Positions 1 to 10,976 of a DNA stretch of 64,000 nucleotides are shown piece by piece. The position numbers were made by a program, and so were the translations under genes. Within the stretch, counting starts at the first letter, position 1, and every line of letters begins with the position of its first letter. This DNA comes from Zymoseptoria tritici IPO323 (Eukaryota; Ascomycota; Dothideomycetes; Mycosphaerellales; Mycosphaerellaceae). The notes beneath the pieces are model-generated. The model was not told the DNA's origin. It ran no database searches and worked only from the letters and a program-made list of their open reading frames with translations. The stretch is taken from contig NC_018200.1 in assembly GCF_000219625.1 (NCBI RefSeq), positions 62,001 to 126,000 on the forward strand, written 5' to 3'.

Positions 1-165
1 CAAGACCTCCTCCATGACGCCTCTCTCGACCTTTATGAGCGCCAAGTCATTCCATCCTCCGTCTCGCACTCGACAACAGCCACGGAGCTTCAGCTCATTC
101 CCTCCGAACCTCGCATCCGACGACAACAACAACATGGTCGCCTGCCTCACGTCTCCGTCGACTGA
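1..165 (+). CDS. C-terminal end of a protein entering from the left (partial)
   Basis: Frame 1 is open from the first base to a TGA at 163-165, giving a 54-residue tail rich in acidic, Gln and Ser residues (DLLHDASLDLYERQVIPSS near its start, a short QQQQ run near its end). The residue mix reads as real coding sequence, while the competing ATG-initiated frame at 14-211 is Ser/Pro/Arg-rich and looks like a shadow. No domain can be recognised in so short a tail. The start and most of the gene lie outside the window. Confidence 0.45.
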   Translation, partial: QDLLHDASLDLYERQVIPSSVSHSTTATELQLIPSEPRIRRQQQHGRLPHVSVD

Positions 166-1264
166 ACGATCTCGATCAGTGCCGCAGAGACTGCCCGCGA
201 CCAAATCTTGATGAACTCCAACCGCGGGCGTGTGTCCTGGGAACACCGGCAACGAAGATTCATCCGTCGTGCAAGGCCACCATCAGCGCAAGCAGACACT
301 ACGGTGGTATCGCGTATCCGACAGTTCGACGAGTCACTCACAACTTCATACCTTCACAGGTGCGCACACCTGTTGAACGAAAAAGATGCAGGATGAAACA
401 ACAAAAGGCGAGGGAGAGGGACCAGGTTTACGGTCCAGTGGAGGCAGGCTACAAGTCGAGGATTGAGGAAGACATACGAAAGAACAAAACACCCATGAGT
501 AACGAGGGACGTGCGTATCGTAAAGTATGTCGCTCAGCTAGGTACTCTCTAGTATTCGGTCATCTCTCTCATGATGCCGAGTACAACAGACGTCTAGGCT
601 AACGGAGTAGGCCTCAGCCGTTAATAGTAGTATAACTGTCTTCTGCCGACGTTCCTCTCTCAGACCTGCCATCTAACGCGGGCTGTGGAAGTCGCACTCA
701 AAAAAAAGGATTCAATCCTCCAATAACACCTCCCAGCCGATTGCACGAAGAGGAAGCTAGCGATTTAAAATGGCGGATTATAGCGAAGAAGGAAAGGCGC
801 AAGGTATAAGCTATCCTACGTTACTTCGATCTGCATTGCCTTCGGATCAGGCTGGCTGCCATGGACAAGCGAAAGACCGGAGGAGACTTTCAAGTCTGAG
901 CGGGACTTTCGAGTTTTTTTGCATGGTCATTTCAGACTTTGTATTCGCGGGCAGGAGGAGGACTTTCTCCGCCATCGGAGGGGAGTGCCCGAGCTAGAGA
1001 GTCCTGCATCGCCCGACCAAATGGATCGTGTCGTTTGCTTTGTTGAACAATAAGCGCTTGTAGAGACCATCTCGACATGTTTTCGGCCAAACGGTGTGGT
1101 TAGACCGGTGTGGAGTGCTCTGCACGCTTAGGCGAGGAGCTTCGCGCGCGACTCTTCGAGGCGGCATGGGTCCTAGAGGTTCACTTCTACGGGAGGGAGT
1201 GTACAGTATAGAAAAATTTGTAGACTTCCATTCCGTTGCTATTCTTCGCGAGCGACTAGGTGCT
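166..1264. other. No gene supported; flank of a RIP-mutated insertion
   Basis: Ordinary base composition up to about 1200. The only ORF worth noting is an ATG frame at 393-602 (+), a Lys/Arg/Glu-rich peptide of 69 residues without recognisable domain. There is a run of A at 701-707 followed by unremarkable sequence. Composition changes to RIP-like at roughly 1260. Confidence 0.4.
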
Positions 1265-2519
1265 TAACAAAATGAAACAATGAAGACGTTTAGTCCTTAA
1301 TAAACTTAGTAGCAAAAGGTTTCTTTAGTCCTAGCTAGGAGAAGTAAATCCGAGCCTTAATTATATACGAAACCTATTTCCTTATTCTTCCTAATATTCG
1401 TTATAGTATGTCCTATTCGTACTAGCGACCTAGAGTCTAGTTATAAGTAGCGTAGACCTTAGAAGTCTAAAGAGTAGAGCGTCTTTCTATAAAGCCGACT
1501 ATAACCTTAGTAATTCTAGTAAATAGTAAATAGAGCATTATAGCGCTTATCGCGGAAGGGATATCGATTATATACTAGAGTAAAAGGGGGAGAGGTCCGG
1601 GTATACTAAAAGGTACCTATAGCGATATTCTAAAGAGAGTCGGTCGCGAGTAGATAAGATAGGAGCGAACGGATTATATATAGTAAAATACTATCGGATT
1701 TAACGGCGACGTAGAGGAACTACGTTATACTAAGTAGGTCCGACTACTTAGTCTAGTATTAACGCGCCGCGATAAAGTATATACTAATACTAGATTATTT
1801 TTGCTTACGAAGTGCCTAGTACATACTCTCCCGTTCGCTTTATTAGCCTAGCCTTACTAGTATAATCGATAATCGATTAACTATAGTAGATACTAGCTCT
1901 ATAGATAGTAAGACATATAGCGGTAGCTCGATAGCGGTTAGTCCGGTAGCTAATAAATCGATAGCGTATAGTCCGGTAGCTAGAAATTAGCGTAGATAGT
2001 CGACGTTAGTAATACCGATAATCTTAGACTACCCGCCGTATTCGTCGGGTAAGGGTAAGATATCGTTAGAAAGAATATTACCTAGCCTTACGAGCTTACC
2101 TAAAATATAAGGATGTTTACTATCGCGGCTACCGTTATTATTATTATCGATAATTCCGTCGACTACGAACCGGAAGAACGTAGGTATGCTTTACCCGAGT
2201 TTAAGTAATACGCGTACTTTATTACTATCGGGGATATTATCTTCGTCGTTCTCCGCGGTATTACGCTTTAATAAGTAACTAATATCGATCGCGTTAATTT
2301 AATATCTATTGTCGCTAGATACCTATACGAGATTATAGTACGGCTCGTCCTACGAGGGGGGGCCGAGCTAATAAATCTCTAGGTCCTACTATAGCTAATT
2401 CTTATCCTTCGATAGGAGTCTTAAATTCGGGATAGTACCGATTAAAAGTTAATAGTAGGTCTACTCGAGGTAGGAAAGTATAAATTCTTAACGAACGCCT
2501 TAGAAGAGCTTTATATAGG

Positions 2520-3011
2520 ACGTTTAAAGTTAAGAGAGTTGCTTCGCCGAAGCGTACTAAAAGTTTCCGTTTTGCTATCTAGGGCTTACCCGCTCTAACT
2601 CTAACTCTAGTATACTAAGACCGATTATTCCTATATTATATATAATTATATATATTGTTCGTAGATCGGGACAGCTATAGATTACCTTATATAGGTACTC
2701 GACCCTCGCGACGATAACGACATCCCTATTATCTATCCTATCTAAAGCCTTTCGACGTAGAGCTACGATCTAAAATAGGTCTTCCGACCGAAAAGTTCTA
2801 GAAACTATAATAGATAAGTAGTAGAAAGTTATGTTTATCGCTAGGACGCGTTAAAACTCTAACCTATATAACGCTAGTACCTTATAAGTATAATCCCTCT
2901 TTCCCGCCTATCCTATCTTTTAAGGCGCGAAATTTGTAGGATAGACCTCTAATAATACGACATCGTAGGAATAAGCGCACATATGTCCTTATTAGCCTTA
3001 TAGTATTAATA
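2520..3011 (-). repeat. LTR-like direct repeat, left copy
   Basis: About 490 bp that matches 3472-3961 base for base except for transitions. The left copy has T or A where the right copy keeps C or G (for example CTATATTATATA here against CTACACTATGTA there), so it has been hit harder by RIP. The minus-strand end reads TGTTAATAC against TGTTGACAC in the other copy, a plausible LTR 5' end. I could not find matching target duplications. Confidence 0.65.
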
Positions 3012-3471
3012 TAAGTAGCTTGTACTACTTAGGAAGGCAAAAGACCGTAGTAGCGTCGTATAGTATAACCCCTAAATCTTAGAGGATTTAAATAGCTTAT
3101 GCCCGCGGCTACTACGACTAAGACCTCTTATTTAGACGAGCGACGACATAGCTCTACCCGTTTATAACCCCGTCCTTATAAATCTATTCCGTACCTATCT
3201 AATACTTAATATAGTATCCTATATATCGAATGTCCTTCTTAATTTTCCCTATAATTCTTTACTTCTCTCCTTTAAGTTTACCTAATCGATCGCGAGGATC
3301 TATACTATAGATATAATTACTAGGCCTAAATAGGTTCCTAAAACTATAACTCCGTAGCCTTCGATGTTAATATTATAATATTAGAGTAGCGGTAGAGTAT
3401 CTTTACTATACGCTCTGTTACTCTACGTCTTTAGAACCCTAGATTTATCGTTGTTGTAGGAGGAAAAGTAC

Positions 3472-3961
3472 GTTTAAAGTTAAGAGAGTTACTTCGCCGA
3501 AGCGTACTAAAAGTTTCCGTTTTGCTATCTAGGGCTTGCCCGCTCTAACTCTAACTCTAGCATACTAAGACCGATTGTTCCTACACTATGTACAATTATA
3601 TACATTGTTCGTAGATCGGGACAGCTACAGATTACCTTATATAGGTGCTCGACCCTCGCGACGATAACGACATCCCTATTATCTATCCTATCTAAAGCCT
3701 TTCGACGTAGAGCTACGATCCAAAATAGGTCTTCGGACCGAAAAGTTCTGGAAACTACAACAGACAAGTAGTAGAAAGTTATGTTTATCGCTAGGACGCG
3801 TTAAAACTCTAACCTGTACAACGCTAGTACCTTGCAAGCACAATCCCTCTTTCCCGCCTGTTCTGTCTTTCAAGGCGCGAAATTTGTAGGACAGACCTCC
3901 AATAATACGACATCGCAGGAATAAGCGCATATATGTCCTTGTTGGCCTTGTGGTGTCAACA
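3472..3961 (-). repeat. LTR-like direct repeat, right copy
   Basis: Partner of 2520-3011. Its rightmost half keeps many CA/TG dinucleotides (GTGTCAACA at the end), so it is close to the unmutated sequence. The repeat ends at 3961, where non-RIP sequence begins at once. Small ORFs on the minus strand here arise only because this copy has fewer stops and are not taken as genes. Confidence 0.65.
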
Positions 3962-4149
3962 TCACCGCCTTCGGGGCTGAGTTGCTCGTTGGTGATGCAT
4001 GCCCGAAATGTCCACTGCAGAAGAACGATCCAGTCAGCGCGCACTTCCAGACTTCTTTCAACTGCGCCGAGTCCCAAAATCCCCCCACTTGGCTTCCTCG
4101 GAGAAAATTCGGCAACGCTGACTGATTGACACGCAACTGATTAATTTTC

Positions 4150-5403
4150 AGCGGTAGAGCAATGTGATCAGGACACTGGCGGGCGGTTTTGGCTCCACTA
4201 CCTACCTCGGCCACCGCCAACGAGTACCCACCACCGCCGCCTCCTCCTCCTCCTCCACCATCGATAGCGACCACAAGGCCGCTCTCCCCGTCCCAGGATC
4301 CCTCCTCCGCCTCCCAAACATCGGCGCCGTCACTCCTCATACCGCGCGCTCGGATGGGAGTCGTCCTTGAATGACCTGGAAGACGAGCGAGACGGGAGAA
4401 AGAATCCGTTGACGTGTATTCGACACAATGTGCTGGGTATAGAAGGGAAGAAGGAAGTTAAGGTTGATTGAGACCGCAAGGTCGGCGATAGTGTGATATC
4501 AAGGGAGGAAGAGTTGGCTGTGAATCAGAACCAAGAGGAGGAGGATGGTTATGAGCAGGATGGTCACGAGGGAAGTGGCAGTGCTGAGTAGAGTAGCAGT
4601 GATGAGGATGTTCTTGCCGGATATTACGCAAGTGCGTGCGCAGAATGCCCAGAGTGCGAGAGTTGGGCGCAGGAGTCGTGGAGTCGAAAACCACGGGAGA
4701 GGACTCGTCAAATATGGTGAGCATGTGTCAGTCTGTCCCGAGCAAGTAGGAGAACGATTCAAAGCAGGCGCAGAAGCAGAAGCCAACGAGTCGGTTGGTG
4801 GAAGGTCTGTATAAGATGGAGGATGCGCAGCACGAGTTTCAGCCTTGATTCCAACAGAGCATCATTCCTCCTCGGCAGGTCAACCACGCTCCATGCCACA
4901 ATAGCTCTCAGGACAACACGACCTTCCCGATCCGAGCTCCAAGCTGAGCTATTACACACCACCTACCAGCGTGGGAGACGCGCAACACCATACTTGCATA
5001 TTCCACAGCCCAGAAGAGAAACTTGCCAACCAAGCCTCGAGGCCAACCTCTCCCAGCTTCGCGAAGGAAATGCTCATCTCCAACCCACCCTCCAGCACAC
5101 CAACGAAAAGAACGTGGATCTGCAGACTCGGTCAGAGTGACATCTCAAACTTCGGTTGGAATAGCTCGACTTGGAAAACCTACGACACTTGCCCCCCTCG
5201 GTAATGATGATGATGATATTCCTTTTGCCGAACCCCATCGCAGGCCCGCTCTGAAAACCAAACCCCCCCCCCCCCCAAAAAAAAAGGATTGGGCCACGGC
5301 CAGCTTGTTCCGGACTCCTGCTCGAGTAGTGAACGAAAAAAGAAAAGGAAAAAGGAAAAGAAAAGGAAAAAGCACCAGCATGAGAATTTCTGTGATTGTG
5401 TGA
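4150..5403 (+). pseudogene. Frameshifted relic: poly-Pro, coiled-coil and Lys-rich protein
   Basis: Coding-like stretches switch frame. Frame 1 holds a polyproline run (residues encoded at about 4213-4250) followed by Ser/Pro-rich sequence. Frame 2 at about 4930-5140 reads as an acidic/Leu coiled coil with Glu/Gln heptads and then hits TGA and TAG. Frame 1 at about 5160-5403 reads as a hydrophilic tail with an acidic DDDD patch, a PPPPPKKK patch and a Lys/Arg-rich C-terminus ending at TGA 5401-5403. At least two indels would be needed to join these pieces. A homopolymer C/A run at about 5263-5285 could itself be one of the break points. I do not recognise the protein. Confidence 0.3.
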
Positions 5404-5743
5404 TACAATTCGATTTTCCCACCTCGTTGTCCCCAACTTCGCCGGTCCGCCATTCCTCTTACTTCTGTTCTCTCATTGCTCCAGTCTCAAAACATTAGGG
5501 TTTCCGCATGTCTTCCAACCGCTCCAACGTGCCCGCCCGCCGCGCCGATTCTTCCATTTTTCGAAAGGTCTGTTGTAGCGTTGCCGTCTTATCGTCCCTC
5601 CTATCGTGATCATAATCTTTCAGTTCCGGCGAGCCCAACGCACCCAGGACTCTGCATCGTCGCTGCTGCTGTTGTTTTTTTTTGGGACCCGCCGCGGTGA
5701 TGTCGCCGGTGGTGGTGGTGGATGCCCTCTCACGCTGATTGAT
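5404..5743. other. Intergenic, nothing recognised
   Basis: Pyrimidine-rich stretches (5520-5700) and a GGTGGTGGTGG run at about 5708-5722 but no supported gene. It lies between the plus-strand relic and the 3' end of the minus-strand gene that ends at 5744. Confidence 0.3.
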
Positions 5744-6838
5744 CTAGTCGAATGATGCCCTCTCACGCAGTTCCCAGCCAGATGCAGTGATGCTCTGAAG
5801 CACGTTCAGCGCCTCGTCCAACAACCTATTCGCTTCGAGGAAGGGCGGTAGTGCCTTCTTGCTCGTGTTGCGGATAGCTCTCATCCTATCCCTCTCCTTC
5901 TCCGATCGTGAGGACGAAAGTCCCCGTTCGACGTCCTTGGCGAACAAGTTGCAGACCATTTCGGCAAGATCGGCCAATGCCTTTCTCCTGTCTCGGGTGA
6001 GCGGTACTTTGACCAATCTGGCGAGGTGAGTCTGGCAGATTGTGGCTGTGTTTCCGAGGTCGGTGAGCAGAGAGATGTGAGAAGCGGCAAAGGAGGTGAG
6101 AATGGAGTTCAGGTGGGCGATCTGGTCGTTGAGGGTGGCAAAAGTCGGGTCGGGCATTGCCAGGCATGGTAAAAGAGGGAAAAAGAGCTTTGGACGGAAA
6201 AATATCCAGGACGCCGACGCGGCATATCTTGGAGTCGATGGCGATGGAATTGATATGAGAGGTAATGTTGACGGCCTGTTGTGCGGCGACAAGCGATTCG
6301 GAGCTGGAGCGGTCGAGGAGGAGGGAGATGTTCCTGCGTTGGATTGGATTAGTACATACAATGACAAGATCGAGGAATGAGAGGACGAGGAGATGAAGCG
6401 GACAATGACATACCACATCCCTTCCGCTAATGCAAGTCCCATAATTGCCAGGTTCTCATTGACTGTATTGACCCTTGGTGGCGAAACGGGGACAGGACAT
6501 GCCCACCCGGAGCCATCTTTTTCCCGAGCTTTTCGAAACCGGGGGTACTGAAACGGGTTTCGGGAAACGTTCGCTGTCAACTCCACAAATTCACATGCGG
6601 CCAATTTAGCGCGGACCTGCCATTGCATGGTGTCGGTAAGGAGTTCCAGCGCAGAGCTCATGGGGTAGGCGGCAGTGATGAGGACGTCAATTGGCTGGTG
6701 GGTTAAAGGCGTGCTGCGCCGACAGAAGGCCACGAGGAAGGTGATGGCGATGGAGATGATGCCGAAGATGGCGATGTGACAGCACGAACAACCATGATAT
6801 CCGGAGGATGAGGAAGATCGCTGACGGGTGGGCGGCAC
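5744..6838 (-). CDS. Hypothetical membrane-anchored protein, one clear intron, probable frameshift
   Basis: Minus-strand gene starting at ATG 6838. Exon 1 (6838-6414) encodes a Ser-rich N-terminus and one hydrophobic segment (about residues 22-40) likely to span a membrane. An 80-bp intron is convincing: donor GTATGT at 6413, branch point TACTAAT, acceptor CGCAG at 6334, phase 2, restoring a Trp codon and leading into a regular helical sequence (NISLLLDRSS...). Further down (about 6200-6160) the coding frame changes again to a helical, Leu/Arg/Lys-rich C-terminal part ending at 5744. No good intron explains that shift, so either a 1-2 base indel has broken the gene or an unusual intron is present. 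Not matched to a known family. Confidence 0.45.
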   Translation of the reverse strand: MPPTRQRSSSSSGYHGCSCCHIAIFGIISIAITFLVAFCRRSTPLTHQPIDVLITAAYPMSSALELLTDTMQWQVRAKLAACEFVELTANVSRNPFQYPRFRKAREKDGSGWACPVPVSPPRVNTVNENLAIMGLALAEGMWYVIVRFISSSSHSSILSLYVLIQSNAGTSPSSSTAPAPNRLSPHNRPSTLPLISIPSPSTPRYAASASWIFFRPKLFFPLLPCLAMPDPTFATLNDQIAHLNSILTSFAASHISLLTDLGNTATICQTHLARLVKVPLTRDRRKALADLAEMVCNLFAKDVERGLSSSRSEKERDRMRAIRNTSKKALPPFLEANRLLDEALNVLQSITASGWELRERASFD

Positions 6839-7429
6839 GTGCGAATCGGATTTTTGATCTTGCAGCGGCGTGTCGCGAAGTGGAGAGTGCGGAGTTTTCG
6901 GTGCTGGATGTGGCAGTTTCCGAGAGGATTTCCCGGTCTTCTTCAGGCTTCTTGTTGGTGTGGTGCGGTTGGTGGCTGGTCATGGTTGGTGTGGTTATTG
7001 GTTGGTGTGGTGAGCACTCGCCGACCTTTTGGTTAGTGTTGGTTAGAGTCGCTCGCCACCTGGTAACCAGCCGGAAACAGGTCCGCAGCCAATCGGACGA
7101 GGGCAGCGAGGTCGAAGTCTATAAAGGACGAAGCCAAACACCGAGCTGGCATCGATGCTGACCGGGAACAGGCCAGAACGACGTCGTCCAACCTACCCAA
7201 AACGTATCCTTTTGGCCCCCAAATTACTTACGTAATTTGGTGGTATACCACTGGTGCAGTTGGTGGGGACTGCCCGACCTGTTGGTTGGTGCTGGTGAGG
7301 ACCGTTTTGCCATTGGTAACCAGACCAACAAGAAGCCTGGTCTTCTTCTTCTCCTCCTTCACGACCGGAGGTTTGACTTGTTCCGTAGGTGCAGCGCACT
7401 CTTTCACCGCGTCCTTTTTCCGAATTGTC
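6839..7429. other. Promoter-side region with GT-rich low complexity
   Basis: Upstream of the minus-strand gene starting at 6838. It contains GGTTGGTGTGG-type repeats (about 6950-7050 and again 7255-7300). ORFs here are low-complexity and I do not support any as a gene. Confidence 0.3.
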
Positions 7430-7600
7430 TCCCGAACGTCCTTCTAAGCCTTCTTCTACTCCGTCTTACGGGCTATCTTCTAAATCTTAATATATTACGT
7501 CCGTTTAAACGACGCTATCTTATAGATCGCGCCCTAGATCTATAACCCTAACTAGCGTAGGCCCTTAAGCTAGAGCTAGAGTTGCTCTTAATAGACGTCG
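7430..7600. other. Short RIP-like patch
   Basis: About 170 bp with almost no CA/TG and many TA/CG dinucleotides (for example TAGATCGCGCCCTAGATC), set between sequence of normal composition. It may be the edge of an old repeat copy. It overlaps the last codons of the minus-strand gene at 7588-8100. Confidence 0.5.
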
Positions 7601-8100
7601 TAGTCGGTCTCGGGAGAGTCCTCACGGGGGAGGTTTGATGGCGGCGGGTGGTGTTGAAGATGGGACGGCTGCGGTGGGTGGTGTTGAGGTAGATTCTGCT
7701 GCGGTGGGTGGTGTTGAGGTGGATTCCGCTGCGGTGGGTGGTGTTGAGGTGGATTCCGCTGCGGTGGGTGGTGTTGAGGTGGATTCCGCTGCGGTGGGTG
7801 GTGTTGAGGTGGTTTCCGCTGCGGTGGGTCGTAAGGATTGTACTGCATCGGCGAATGTCTACGACCAAGTCCCGGCGACGAGGGCTGATGGCCGATGAGT
7901 CCATGATCCTTCTTCTTCTCCTTCGTCTTCTCCTTCGTCTTCTTCTTGACGGGAGACTGAGATGCAGATCGGTTCTCCAACTCCTGCATCTTGCCCCGTA
8001 TCTGATCCGAAATTTCCCTCGCCGACTTGAGGGTGCGTGGCGTAACCGGGGTCCCGGGCCGATGATCTGGGTCGGGTGTGGTTGGGCGGTCGATTTCCAT
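7588..8100 (-). CDS. Pro/Gln/His repeat protein, hypothetical
   Basis: ATG at 8100 (MEIDRPTTPDPD...), 170 residues. The N-terminal third is hydrophilic with a Lys-rich patch (KKKTKEKTKEKKK at about residues 52-64). The C-terminal half is built of about six 10-residue repeats of the type PPQRNPPQHH encoded by a 30-bp minisatellite at 7661-7826, and the tail is acidic (ETDYDVY). The repeat keeps reading frame perfectly, which supports real coding on this strand; the other strand reads a Val/Gly-rich shadow. The stop lies in the RIP-like patch at 7430-7600, so the original protein may have been longer. Probably disordered; no domain assigned. Confidence 0.55.
   Translation of the reverse strand: MEIDRPTTPDPDHRPGTPVTPRTLKSAREISDQIRGKMQELENRSASQSPVKKKTKEKTKEKKKDHGLIGHQPSSPGLGRRHSPMQYNPYDPPQRKPPQHHPPQRNPPQHHPPQRNPPQHHPPQRNPPQHHPPQQNLPQHHPPQPSHLQHHPPPSNLPREDSPETDYDVY
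7661..7826. repeat. 30-bp minisatellite inside a coding region
   Basis: Five to six copies of GCGGTGGGTGGTGTTGAGG followed by TGGATTCCGCT (plus strand), nearly identical. The copy number is a multiple of ten codons, so copy changes would not shift the frame of the minus-strand gene. Confidence 0.85.
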
Positions 8101-9526
8101 GGTGGGCGGAGGTGGATGAGCGTGAGCGTGAGCGTGAGGGGAGAGGGAGAGGAAGAGGCATGTGATGTCGGTGGCATTCGTCTTTTATGATGATTGTTGG
8201 CGGTCTTTTTTATCTATGCGAGTGGACGTTCTGTTGCAATCAGTTCTGCTCAATCCAGCATTTGCAACAAGCAGCGAAGCAACCATACCAAACCAAAGCA
8301 ACAGTACACCGAAACTTCCTGCGACACTATAGCGGAGACAACCTGCACCATTCTGCCTTTCGACGAAACATACCACTTCGCCGCCATCGATGCCTGTGCC
8401 AGCAAAGAGGGCCGAAACGAGGCAGTCAAGTGAATCGAGACACAGAAGCTGCGTGATGGAAAGAATTTGACACTCTCATCCTGCCAGGTCCGTCGAATGA
8501 GTGAAACTCGGTTCTTGGAATCCACAACAATTTTTGCGCGAACTTTCAACGCTAGGCAGGAGATGCTGCTCAGCTCCGGCTGCTCTCTCAGATGGCCCTC
8601 GAAGCCTGTACGTCTATGACCTGTTGCGTCTCGCGCAAGACCTTGGCCAGAGACTATGTTCGATACTGCAGCCGACTCGGGCTGAGGGTTCGTTCCTTCA
8701 CGACCACTTCCCGCTCGCAATTGATGTCCGGTGTGCTATCGTCCTTGAGCTCAATTCCACCAAGCCTGACCGTAGATCCACCTTCACCCTCTTCTTGATC
8801 GCGCCTTGTAGCTCAATCTCCAAGCCCAGCACTCGTTCGTTCCCAAAGGTCCAGATTGTTCGACCATGCCGCCAGCCTCAGATCCGGATCAGCACATAGG
8901 CCTGCCGTAGAACTCGTCCTCCACCACCAAGTGACTGCCCGACAACCTCAAGTAGGGGTTTGACGATGATGTCGTCCGGACCATACAGCTGTTACGGGTT
9001 GAGACATGCAGCGGAGGGGCACGCTTTTCGCGGAGGATGCGGAGGATGCGCTCGCACGATTCGATGGTGCCGAAGATGACGAGCGCAAGGCGGGTATGGC
9101 AGGAGAAGGAAAAGTTCCGAGTTGACGTGCAGCAATGGCCTATATACACCGACGTCAGACCTCGCATTGCGATGTACCCCAAGATCTTATACCATGTTTT
9201 CATACCATGTTTTCATACCATGTTTTCGCCGTTGCTACATCCATGCTGATCGGGCGTAGGCAAAGCGGAGGTTCAGCCTGCGGCGGCGAGGACGAGAAGG
9301 TCGATAGTATGGGCGGACATTGTAAGCTGAGGTGCTTGGTCGGTCGGTAGCCAAGTGTATGCTAGAATAAGGTAGATGAATGGTAGTTGAGGTGTATCTG
9401 CCCAAGTCGAGGTCGGCAAGTCGGGCGTTCGTCAAGGAAAGTTGAGCCGTCGGCCTCAGCTCCGCTCTCCCATCAATTCTCATCAATTCTTTCAAGGACT
9501 GTCAAACCTTGAGGTCGTCCCATTCC
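8101..9526. other. Unresolved region with short competing ORFs
   Basis: Several overlapping ORFs of 60-155 codons occur on both strands (8187-8456 +, 8250-8720 -, 8501-8899 +, 8889-9203 -) without recognisable domains or a clear winner. An imperfect reading as a small Cys-containing secreted protein starting near 8187 is possible but needs a frame change. These may be decayed genes. Confidence 0.25.
9190..9229. repeat. Three tandem 14-bp repeats
   Basis: Three copies of ATACCATGTTTTC in a row, with no RIP damage. Confidence 0.8.
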
Positions 9527-9970
9527 ATGCCCGGCTCCGAGAAGTCACTGCCCTGGCTCATACCCCGGCAAGGTCGATACTTGACCGACTCCAGCACCAC
9601 CTCCACTCGGCTCCCTGGCCTCGACACTGCACTTCCCGTCATCCAGATCGGCACAAGCGTAGTCAGCACGATACGGCGCAATCCTCAAATGCATTGCTGG
9701 TCGGCCTCAATCTCGTGCTTATCAGGCTCGGCGTATACTCCAGACGACCTTGTATACCTTACGCAGACTCTTCCCTCGTGCTGGAGCCCTTCAGGAGGCC
9801 ACACTGCAACGAGCACATGTCGATTCGGAGTTGAGTCGACCTACGCAACACCAGCTCAAATGCGAATATGGCTACCTCGAGTCGACTTGCGCAAGATGGC
9901 TGGCGAGTCGACTCACGGAACACGGCGGCCGTCGAGTCGAGCATCAAAGCCCATGCTATACAAATCCTAG
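9527..9970 (+). CDS. Hypothetical protein, 147 aa
   Basis: ATG at 9527 opens a frame of 147 codons (MPGSEKSLPWLIP...) with a mix of hydrophobic and polar residues and several Cys and Trp, ending in a basic tail. A shorter competing frame (9442-9834) is His/Arg-rich. No domain is recognised. It could be an exon of a larger gene. Confidence 0.3.
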   Translation: MPGSEKSLPWLIPRQGRYLTDSSTTSTRLPGLDTALPVIQIGTSVVSTIRRNPQMHCWSASISCLSGSAYTPDDLVYLTQTLPSCWSPSGGHTATSTCRFGVESTYATPAQMRIWLPRVDLRKMAGESTHGTRRPSSRASKPMLYKS

Positions 9971-10012
9971 CATAGAAGGCTTGATTTTCCTAGAAACCCT
10001 CGACCTCTGACT

Positions 10013-10158
10013 TTCTCTTTCATCTCGCTCAATCTCTGCATACCAACCACCTCACGTGGCCTCTGCATAGCAGCCTTCCCCTACCTTCTCTTTCATCTCA
10101 CCCAACCTCTGCATACCAACCACCTCACTTGGCCTCTGCATAGCAGCCTTCCCCTACC
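10013..10158. repeat. 73-bp tandem duplication
   Basis: 10013-10085 is repeated at 10086-10158 with four or five differences by eye (for example CACGTGG against CACTTGG). Each unit holds CTCTGCATACCAACCACC and CTCTGCATAGCAGCC. Not RIP-mutated. Confidence 0.85.
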
Positions 10159-10561
10159 TGATCCCTTGACCTACCAAGCCAAGCGAAGCCCTTGCAGTAC
10201 AAATTTCGGTGTGGGAGGCTTTACTTTACCTGGAAGTTTGTCATTCGAGGTGTGTTTTGTCTCTCCATCGCGTCGACGTTTTGACACTCTGCAAAGTTTT
10301 CCAGTGGCATGGTCGGTAGAGAGTCTGAGAGAAGCCATCTCAGTCACCCCATGCCCGCCCGCCCCTCGCTGAAGCTGAGGTGGTCCAGCAGTCAGGGCTC
10401 GGGCAGAAATCGGATGAAGCCGAAAAGCGTTACGATAGAGCGGCCGACACCAGACTCGCGGAGAAACGCCAAGGTCCTGTCGAAGAAGCTGATGGCACTG
10501 GGGACGATAGGCTTGGTGAACAGGCCAGCGTACGTGTTGCAAAGATCAGCGGTGACTGTAG

Positions 10562-10976
10562 CGACTTGTGCGTCGGAGGCCGCACAATAGGACAGGACAC
10601 TCAGGTCGAGGATGCGCGCAAGGATCTGCTGAAGGAGGAGGAACCCAAGCACAATATCGATGTGCAGTTCGAGAGCTTGCAAGCAAGCGGAGCTGGAGAA
10701 GGAGCAGAAAGCTGCCGTCCGAGCTGCTCAGCGCGCCGAGAGGAAGGCGAATGCTGATAATGAAGCGGCGGAGTTGCGCGAGAAGCTCGTGAAGGAGAGG
10801 AGAAGGGGCATGTTAAAGCTGAGAGGGCGGTGCAGAAGGCTTCGGACGAGTACGAAGCACAGAGCGCAACCCTGGACGACAAACTCGGCCACTTCCGGGA
10901 AAAGCCAAGGTTCAAGGGGATGAAGATATTGGAGTTACGGCGCAGGAGAGATCACACGAGGGACTGGACTGCCTGA
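10562..10976 (+). pseudogene. Frameshifted coiled-coil protein relic
   Basis: Three frames must be joined to read one continuous Glu/Lys/Ala-rich coiled coil: a frame through about 10680 (EDARKDLLKEEEPKH), then frame 1 to about 10805 (ELEKEQKAAVRAAQRAE and on to REKLVKER), then frame 2 to TGA 10974-10976 (KAERAVQKASDEYEAQS). The heptad-like charge pattern runs on through both shifts, so two small indels have broken one gene. Coding may begin upstream around 10309. An antisense reading at 10392-10682 exists but is the Leu/Ile-rich mirror expected opposite an acidic/basic coiled coil. Family unknown. Confidence 0.45.

Larger units (their letters stand above)
1265..3961. mobile_element. RIP-saturated retroelement relic
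   Basis: From about 1265 to 3961 CpA and TpG almost vanish while TpA and CpG stay common, which is the pattern left by RIP in Pezizomycotina. All frames are riddled with TAA/TAG and no protein can be read with confidence. The relic ends abruptly at 3961 where normal sequence resumes. It contains a direct repeat (2520-3011 and 3472-3961), whose minus-strand sequence starts TGTTGACACC and looks like an LTR, with about 460 bp between the copies. The 1265-2519 part may belong to the same or to another element. Confidence 0.7.

Noticed and set aside
2520..3961. Complete LTR retrotransposon with a 460-bp interior
   Set aside because: No target duplication was found and one repeat end is ambiguous, so I only call an LTR-like direct repeat in a relic.
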